Positions 9,608-13,128 of a DNA stretch of 13,128 nucleotides are shown here, in pieces (position 1 is the first letter of the stretch; the number at the start of each line of letters is the position of its first letter). A program made the position numbers and the translations under genes. Below the pieces are notes generated by a model that was given only the letters and a program-made list of their open reading frames with translations, did no database searches and was not told the DNA's origin. The stretch lies in contig CAJLGW010000058.1 of assembly GCA_905206345.1 (NCBI GenBank), positions 1 through 13,128 on the forward strand. The letters run 5' to 3'. This stretch comes from an uncultured Sutterella sp. Lineage in GTDB: Bacteria > Pseudomonadota > Gammaproteobacteria > Burkholderiales > Burkholderiaceae_F.

Positions 9608-9638
9608 TCTCGCAGGTTGAAAGGCTTGCGAGATTTTT
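9608..9638 (+). terminator. Intrinsic terminator after the transporter
   Basis: TCTCGCAGG (9608-9616) pairs with CTTGCGAGA (9625-9633), nine pairs with one G-T, around eight bases, followed by five T (9634-9638). The T-run leads straight into the left copy of the TTTTCTATGAA repeat that flanks the IscB element. Confidence 0.75.
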
Positions 9639-9645
9639 CTATGAA
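9632..9645 (+). repeat. Left copy of the direct repeat flanking the IscB element
   Basis: GA-TTTTT-CTATGAA. Eleven bases (TTTTCTATGAA, 9635-9645) are identical to 11242-11252 at the right side, and GA precedes the T-run in both. IS200/IS605 elements do not duplicate their target, but the left flanking cleavage site and the right-end cleavage site can be the same short sequence, as in ISDra2. Confidence 0.55.
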
Positions 9646-9658
9646 CAGAGGTATTTGA

Positions 9659-9930
9659 AGTCAATAACCCCCGCCTGAAGGCGGAGGCTTGAAAAAGCCT
9701 TTATTGACTAGTCTCAGTGAGCTTTCTTTTGGGAAAGCGAACTACGTTGGTTTGGAATGTATAGGCACCGTGGGATGTTCATCCTAGTCCCACGCTCTGC
9801 GGTTTGTGTTTAAAAGCTCTAAGAGGTAGGAGCGGAGATGCAGACAAGAAACCCTTTCCAACATTGACGAAGGATGTCAACCGGCCTTCGGGCCGAGCAA
9901 GCGGAGCCTGCGGGTATCCGCAAAGGATAT
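9659..9930 (+). ncRNA. Omega RNA (HEARO RNA) of IscB
   Basis: Guide-scaffold RNA expected directly 5' of iscB. Paired elements seen: an outer stem AGTCAATAA (9659-9667) with TTATTGACT (9701-9709) enclosing two hairpins, 9671-9684 (TGAA loop) and 9685-9700 (AGGCTT/AAGCCT, GAAA loop); GCTTTC/GAAAGC (9721-9738); CGTGGGA/TCCCACG (9769-9794), which resembles the conserved GGGA...AGTCCC part of HEARO RNAs; TCTGC (9796-9800) with GCAGA (9840-9844); TTGAC/GTCAA (9864-9880); a cTTCGg tetraloop hairpin (9882-9895); and GCGGA/TCCGC (9901-9921). The 3' end runs into the iscB ribosome binding site, as in characterised systems. The guide should be the roughly 16 bases 5' of the scaffold, that is host flank or the base of the left end. 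No own promoter could be placed. Confidence 0.8.
9668..9690 (+). repeat. Left-end imperfect palindrome of the IscB element
   Basis: Stem CGCC-type: five pairs (9671-9675 with 9680-9684) closed by TGAA, a C-A mismatch (9670/9685), then two more C-G pairs. The right end (11210-11232) has exactly the same plan. Subterminal hairpins with a mismatched base are what IS200/IS605 TnpA recognises as single-stranded ends. Confidence 0.75.
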
Positions 9931-9933
9931 ACT

Positions 9934-11220
9934 TTGAAAGTATTTGTTTTGAACATGCGAGGTCAGCCCTTGATGCCATGCTCGCCTGCAAAGGCGAGGC
10001 ATCTGCTCAAGGCAGGCAAGGCCGTGGTGAGGCGTCGAACGCCGTTCACGATTCAACTTCGAATCGCTACAGGTGAAACGAAGCAGAGCGTGACGTTGGG
10101 CGTTGACGCCGGCACAAAGCATGTCGGCCTTTCCGCTACGACGGAAAAGGAAGAGGTCTTTGCGTCCGAAGTCGAACTTCGACAAGACATCACGGGGCTT
10201 CTGGCTGCTCGGCTCTCGCTGCGTCGTGAGCGCCGCCATCGCAAGACGCGCTACCGTGCACCGCGCTTTTTGAACCGTGTACGCTCGAAACACAAGGGAT
10301 GGCTTGCCCCTTCCGTTGAAAACCGCATTCAGGCGCACATCTCGCGCATTGAAGCGGTGTGCCGAGTGCTGCCGATCACAAAGATCGTGATTGAAACCGC
10401 ATCCTTCGACATTCAGAAAATCAAAAATCCCGAAGTCGAGGGCACGGACTATCAGCAGGGCGACCAGCTTGGATTCTGGAACGTGCGCGAGTACGTTCTT
10501 TTCCGAGACGGTCATGTCTGCCAGCACTGTCGAGGTCGATCCAAGGATCCGATCCTCAACGTGCATCATCTTGAGAGCCGCAAGACAGGTGGTGATGCGC
10601 CCAACAACCTGATCACGCTCTGCGAGACATGCCACAAGGCTTATCACGCAGGAAGGATCAAGTTGAAGGTCGGTCGCGGCACGTCGTTCAGGGCAGAAGC
10701 CTTCATGGGCATCATGCGTTGGACGCTACTTGACCGCGTTCGCAAGGCACATCCTGAACTGCCTGTCGAAAACACCTACGGCTATCTGACGAAGCACAAG
10801 CGCATTATCCTTGGCTTGCCCAAGACGCATTGCGCCGATGCCTTCTGCATCGCAGGTAATCTAAATGCGTTGCGAAGAGGAGACTTCCTCTTCCAACGCC
10901 AGACGCGCAAGAACAACCGTCAGATTCACAAGTGTACGGTGCTCTCGAAGACGCTTACGGACGGCACGAAGATCGGATACCGAAAGCTCAATCAAACACC
11001 GCATCTGGTCAAGAACTTCAGGCTCTTCGACAGGGTGAGATGTCTTGGGCAGACCGGCTTCATCTTCGGTCGAAGATCGTCCGGCTACTTCGATGTCCGG
11101 AGGCTGGACGGCGTAAAGCTTTCTTCCGGCATCAGCTACAGGAAGCTCACGCTTCTCGAAAAGAGAAGCACCTATTTAACCGAACTTAGAAACGAGGACG
11201 GCGCTTCCTCCCCTGTCTGA
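9934..11220 (+). CDS. iscB: IscB RNA-guided nuclease
   Basis: Ancestor-like relative of Cas9 that cuts DNA guided by omega RNA. Start: TTG 9934, with AAAGGA (9922-9927) six bases upstream and the family N-terminus KVFVLN following at once; this gives 428 residues. An ATG at 9874 in frame would add 20 residues translated from structured omega RNA and is unlikely. Seen: PLMP domain (P12-L13-M14-P15, then CSPAKARHLLKAGKA), RuvC-I with D58 in LGVDAGTKHVGLSAT, arginine-rich bridge helix (about 97-118), RuvC-II with E154 in VIETASFD, HNH domain with CxxC pairs C196/C199 and C230/C233 and HH at 211-212, RuvC-III with H299 and D302 in KTHCADAFCIAG, then a C-terminal target-motif-binding domain (about 315-428). 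All catalytic residues are present, so the nuclease looks intact. The stop codon lies in the loop of the right-end palindrome. Confidence 0.95.
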   Translation: MKVFVLNMRGQPLMPCSPAKARHLLKAGKAVVRRRTPFTIQLRIATGETKQSVTLGVDAGTKHVGLSATTEKEEVFASEVELRQDITGLLAARLSLRRERRHRKTRYRAPRFLNRVRSKHKGWLAPSVENRIQAHISRIEAVCRVLPITKIVIETASFDIQKIKNPEVEGTDYQQGDQLGFWNVREYVLFRDGHVCQHCRGRSKDPILNVHHLESRKTGGDAPNNLITLCETCHKAYHAGRIKLKVGRGTSFRAEAFMGIMRWTLLDRVRKAHPELPVENTYGYLTKHKRIILGLPKTHCADAFCIAGNLNALRRGDFLFQRQTRKNNRQIHKCTVLSKTLTDGTKIGYRKLNQTPHLVKNFRLFDRVRCLGQTGFIFGRRSSGYFDVRRLDGVKLSSGISYRKLTLLEKRSTYLTELRNEDGASSPV

Positions 11221-11245
11221 AGACAGAGGTTTCCGCGCCGATTTT
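11199..11245 (+). terminator. Right-end palindrome nested in a terminator-like hairpin
   Basis: The inner palindrome (11210-11229) has five pairs closed by TGAA, a C-A mismatch (11212/11227) and two C-G pairs, the same plan as the left end. It sits inside an outer stem CGGCGC (11199-11204) with GCGCCG (11235-11240) followed by ATTTT. The iscB stop TGA occupies the first three loop bases (11218-11220). It can serve both as transposase-recognised right end and as transcription terminator of iscB. Confidence 0.7.
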
Positions 11246-11252
11246 CTATGAA
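11240..11252 (+). repeat. Right copy of the direct repeat flanking the IscB element
   Basis: GA-TTTT-CTATGAA; TTTTCTATGAA at 11242-11252 matches 9635-9645 exactly. It contains the start codon of the amidohydrolase (ATG 11248). Joining the left flank after 9645 to the right flank after 11252 would restore an uninterrupted start. Confidence 0.55.
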
Positions 11253-12414
11253 TTATGAAGCAATGAAGAGTCGCTACAACGACTATTTGATCGAACAACG
11301 TCGTTGGTTCCATGCTCACCCCGAAGTGAGCGAACAAGAATTCAATACGTCTGCCCACATCAAGGCAGAACTTGACCGTATGGGCATTGAATGGGTTCCT
11401 TGCGGTTTGAAGACGGGGATTAAGGCAACGATTCGAGGTGCCAAGCCCGGTAAATGCATCATGTTGCGTGCCGACATGGACGCTTTGAGCGTGCCCGAAG
11501 AAACGGGTTACGAGTTTGCCTCTGAAAACAAAGGCGTGAGCCACGCCTGCGGTCACGACTGCCACATGTCTTGCTTATTGACCGCTGCTGCCATCTTAAA
11601 CGACATTAAAGATGAGCTTTGCGGCACGGTCGTCTTTGCCTTCCAACCGAGCGAAGAAATGGGTACGGGCGCTCCCGCCATGATTGCTGAAGGCATTTTG
11701 GATGGCGTTGACGCTTGCTACGGCACGCACGTTTGGGCTGACATTCCCGCCGGTCAAATCTCTGTGCGTAGCGGCCCCACGATGGCTTCTGCTGACATGT
11801 TTGAAGTCAACATCAAGGGTCAAGACGGTCACGGCTCTCAACCGCATTTAACGAAAGATGCCGTTGTGATCGCTTCTGCCATTGTGCAAAATCTCCAATC
11901 GATTGTTGCTCGTGAAATTGACCCGACGCAAACGGCTGTGATTTCTGTCGGTACGATCAATGCCGGTACGCGTTGGAACGTGATTGCCGGTAAGGCCAAG
12001 TTGACTGGTACGACGCGTTGCTTCAGTAACGAAGTTCGCGCTCAAATTCCTGCTGCCATGACGCGCGTTTGTGAAGAAACAGCTAAGGCTTATCGTGGTG
12101 AAGCTGAAGTGATTACGACGCAAATGGTGCCTCCCACCATCAATGATCCGAAGTTAGCTGAAATCGTTCGTGGTGCAGCCAAGAAGGTTATGGGCGAAAA
12201 TTGCCTCTATGACTATCCGGTCACGATGGGTGGTGAAGACTTCGGCAATTACCAATTGACGGTGCCGGGCGTGATGACGATGTTTGGTATCCGCAATCCT
12301 GAATGCGATGCCGTTCACCCGCAACACTCTACGTGCTTTAAGGTCGATGAATCGGTTTTGATGAACGCTGCATTGACGCATGTACAAGTCGCCGTGGACT
12401 TCTTAAATAGCTAA
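11248..12414 (+). CDS. M20D family amidohydrolase (N-acyl-amino-acid/hippurate-type hydrolase)
   Basis: Metal-dependent hydrolase that cleaves an amide bond of N-acylated amino acids or small peptides; probably cytosolic, as no signal peptide is seen. 388 residues, normal for M20D. Seen: RRWFHAHPEVSEQEFNT (18-34), LRADMDALSVPEETG (73-87), metal ligands C101, H103 in ACGHDCHMS, catalytic/metal glutamates E136-E137 in QPSEEMGTGA, GTHVW with H161, the dimerisation/lid domain with GHGSQPH, GGEDFGNY near the C-terminus, and a final HPQHSTCFKVDE. The start is kept at 11248 because MNYEAMK matches the family's usual opening, but no Shine-Dalgarno precedes it: the upstream bases belong to the IscB right end. 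ATG 11263 is an alternative. Together with the upstream transporter it may form an uptake and hydrolysis pair. The exact substrate is unknown. Confidence 0.93.
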   Translation: MNYEAMKSRYNDYLIEQRRWFHAHPEVSEQEFNTSAHIKAELDRMGIEWVPCGLKTGIKATIRGAKPGKCIMLRADMDALSVPEETGYEFASENKGVSHACGHDCHMSCLLTAAAILNDIKDELCGTVVFAFQPSEEMGTGAPAMIAEGILDGVDACYGTHVWADIPAGQISVRSGPTMASADMFEVNIKGQDGHGSQPHLTKDAVVIASAIVQNLQSIVAREIDPTQTAVISVGTINAGTRWNVIAGKAKLTGTTRCFSNEVRAQIPAAMTRVCEETAKAYRGEAEVITTQMVPPTINDPKLAEIVRGAAKKVMGENCLYDYPVTMGGEDFGNYQLTVPGVMTMFGIRNPECDAVHPQHSTCFKVDESVLMNAALTHVQVAVDFLNS

Positions 12415-12432
12415 TTCTTAGTTGGTTATTCC

Positions 12433-12475
12433 ATCCCGTATTGCGCCGGAAACGGTTGTGATACGGGATTTTTTT
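12433..12475 (+). terminator. Intrinsic terminator after the amidohydrolase
   Basis: ATCCCGTAT (12433-12441) pairs with ATACGGGAT (12461-12469), nine perfect pairs, with a small inner CCG-GAAA-CGG hairpin in the loop, followed by seven T (12469-12475). Confidence 0.85.
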
Positions 12476-12555
12476 AATTGTTTAAATAACATAATCCTAA
12501 AGATAAAGGAATTACCCGCATCGGTGGTTGATTCATATCGTGATTCTTAATCTTG

Positions 12556-12564
12556 TGCGATAAT
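12556..12564 (+). promoter_or_regulatory. Possible extended -10 promoter for the small-peptide locus
   Basis: TGCGATAAT is a TG, one base, then GATAAT. No -35 at the right distance. If real, transcription starts near 12571 and gives a leader of about 150 bases before the ATG at 12720. The stretch 12476-12555 shows nothing else that I can support. Confidence 0.35.
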
Positions 12565-12602
12565 CTTGAAACTTTCCTAATGAGGAGGCATTGGGAAGAA
12601 GA

Positions 12603-12710
12603 GATTGGTTGTTTGTCGGAGTCGGCCAATCACCGTTGAGAACTCCTCTCAACGGTTGAAAACAAAACCGAAAAAACTAACGCCCTGAGGGTCGAATCAC
12701 AGGGCGTTGG
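12603..12710 (+). other. Structured leader: three consecutive hairpins before a 46-codon gene
   Basis: Hairpin A: GATTGG (12603-12608) with CCAATC (12626-12631). Hairpin B abuts it: ACCGTTGAGA (12632-12641) with TCTCAACGGT (12647-12656), ten perfect pairs around five bases. After an A-rich linker, hairpin C: CTAACGCCCTG (12677-12687) with CAGGGCGTTGG (12700-12710), eleven pairs with one wobble, around twelve bases. The last two bases of C are the first two of the GGAGG ribosome binding site. None is followed by a T-tract, so they are not terminators. The layout suggests translational control or a stable RNA. I recognise no known riboswitch. Confidence 0.5.
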
Positions 12711-12719
12711 AGGTGTGAG

Positions 12720-12860
12720 ATGACGAGTAAGAAACCATCTCATGCCGATAATATGCCACGCGTTGAAGTAAAAGTCAACGTGGATGTTCAGTTTTCTGCG
12801 CATCGAGTAATCTCGGCTATCGCCTTGATTCTGTGGATATTATCAGCGTGGCCGCCCTAG
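12720..12860 (+). CDS. Small predicted single-pass membrane protein, function unknown
   Basis: 46 residues, starting MTSKKPSHADNM and ending SAWPP. A perfect GGAGG (12709-12713) stands six bases before ATG 12720, which is the main argument that it is translated. Residues 1-13 are polar and basic, 14-24 alternate charged and hydrophobic residues (VEVKVNVDVQF), and about 29-44 form a short hydrophobic segment (VISAIALILWILSAW) long enough for one membrane pass. In the coding region, CCACG...TTGA (12757-12766) pairs with TCAACGTGG (12775-12783). It lies behind three leader hairpins. I do not recognise the family. Candidates are a small membrane regulator, a type I toxin-like peptide or a phage/mobile-element remnant; nothing decides between them. 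Confidence 0.6.
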   Translation: MTSKKPSHADNMPRVEVKVNVDVQFSAHRVISAIALILWILSAWPP

Positions 12861-12872
12861 CCAACTAGGACG

Positions 12873-12899
12873 AAAAAAGGACGGGGCCAGTCCCCGTCC
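12873..12899 (-). terminator. Intrinsic terminator for leftward transcription
   Basis: GGACGGGG (12879-12886) pairs perfectly with CCCCGTCC (12892-12899) around CCAGT. Six A (12873-12878) lie on its left, so on the minus strand the stem is followed by TTTTTT. On the plus strand no T-tract follows (GCCATGTTATT). It therefore best fits the end of a leftward transcript entering from the right, although it may also shield the 3' end of the 46-codon gene's transcript. Confidence 0.65.
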
Positions 12900-13128
12900 G
12901 CCATGTTATTAAAAAAGCCCTTGAGCCTATATGAGGAATTGGCGCAGGTCCACCATCATCGTAATCAAAAAAGATTTCAAATATTTAGAAATCAGTACCG
13001 AGGCCACTTTTTAATTAAGCAACAATTTAGTATGCCTTCCAGATTTTCCTTTACTGTATCCCAGTCAGCATCACCTGAGTTTGATAGTTAAAGAGTAAAA
13101 AATTTCTCGTCAAAGCCTGTTTTATTTG
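12900..13128 (-). other. AT-rich tail with a possible leftward gene end or remnant
   Basis: No convincing complete gene. On the minus strand a frame entering from the right edge reads NKTGFDEKFFTL and stops at TAA (13090-13088). The same frame continues past that stop with protein-like sequence, including SGDADWDTVKENLEGIL, to a TGA near 12998. This could be the true C-terminus of a leftward gene followed by a remnant, or one gene broken by the TAA. The leftward terminator at 12899-12873 supports leftward transcription here. A plus-strand frame 12903-13091 lacks a ribosome binding site and is not accepted. Confidence 0.3.

Larger units (their letters stand above)
9646..11252 (+). mobile_element. 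IscB element (IS200/IS605-type, no tnpA)
   Basis: A unit of about 1.6 kb made of a left-end imperfect palindrome, an omega (HEARO) RNA, iscB, and a right-end palindrome of the same design. No Y1 transposase (TnpA) gene is present, so it would depend on a transposase in trans or be a domesticated copy. The boundaries are inferred from the flanking TTTTCTATGAA repeat; a left boundary at about 9658 is an alternative because the RNA stem begins at 9659. Codon use in iscB (TCG, CGA, CTC, AGG) differs from the neighbouring chromosomal genes, consistent with horizontal arrival. Confidence 0.75.

Noticed and set aside
9659..9921. CRISPR-like repeats or tracrRNA
   Set aside because: The hairpins are all different and not regularly spaced, and no cas1/cas2 is present. 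The region is explained as the omega RNA of IscB.
9804..10076. 90-codon plus-strand frame overlapping the omega RNA and the start of iscB
   Set aside because: It reads structured RNA and then iscB in another frame; no ribosome binding site or protein-like pattern.
9877..10647. 256-codon minus-strand frame opposite iscB
   Set aside because: Antisense of the PLMP, RuvC and HNH coding region; no motif of its own.
9646..11252. Type V-U/TnpB (IS605 orfB) element
   Set aside because: The protein has an HNH domain inserted between RuvC-II and RuvC-III and an N-terminal PLMP motif, and the RNA lies 5' of the gene; TnpB has no HNH and its RNA lies at the 3' end.
12584..12659. TTG-start peptide (12591) behind GGAGG
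   Set aside because: The spacing from GGAGG to TTG is only two bases, too short for initiation, and the frame ends after 22 codons inside hairpin B.
12903..13091. 62-codon plus-strand frame near the right edge
   Set aside because: Starts just after the terminator hairpin with no ribosome binding site; the opposite strand reads at least as protein-like.

Overview
The window looks like a chromosomal segment of a betaproteobacterium in the Burkholderiales, most likely a gut member of the Sutterellaceae (Sutterella/Parasutterella group). The reason is the gene order gyrA-serC-cmk-rpsA-ihfB, a trimmed form of the betaproteobacterial block gyrA-serC-pheA-hisC-tyrA-aroA-cmk-rpsA-ihfB, next to a TRZ/ATZ-type deaminase, plus the protein sequences themselves. 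The family-level placement is inference.

Layout. (1) Positions 1-1357, leftward: an MTA/SAH-type deaminase whose last codon lies at or just past the left edge. (2) 1358-1607: a divergent promoter region with an extended -10 for each direction. (3) 1608-8187, rightward: gyrA, serC, cmk, rpsA and ihfB, tightly packed, with one terminator/attenuator hairpin before rpsA and a strong terminator after ihfB. (4) 8406-9593: a polytopic membrane transporter that looks like the glutamate:Na+ symporter (ESS) family. (5) About 9646-11252: a compact IscB element of the IS200/IS605 type. It has a left-end palindrome, an omega (HEARO) RNA, an intact iscB gene starting at TTG, and a right-end palindrome that overlaps the iscB stop codon. 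There is no tnpA in the window. (6) 11248-12414: an M20D amidohydrolase starting right at the right edge of the element, then a terminator. (7) 12476-13128: an AT-richer tail with a structured leader RNA, a 46-residue membrane peptide gene with an excellent ribosome binding site, a leftward terminator, and sequence that may be the end or remnant of a leftward gene.

How the genes work together. gyrA, serC, cmk, rpsA and ihfB are housekeeping genes: DNA supercoiling, serine/pyridoxal phosphate synthesis, CMP/dCMP phosphorylation, mRNA binding in translation, and DNA bending. The transporter and the M20D hydrolase probably formed an uptake-plus-hydrolysis pair that the IscB element now separates. 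An 11-base repeat on both sides of the element allows the empty site to be reconstructed with the hydrolase start codon intact.

Most notable points: the complete IscB/omega-RNA unit, whose two end palindromes differ by compensatory base-pair changes; a GyrA quinolone-resistance region carrying Phe, Glu and Tyr at E. coli positions 83, 87 and 104; and the small membrane peptide gene behind three hairpins. IscB systems as such are already known; what may be new here is the particular RNA architecture and the peptide locus.
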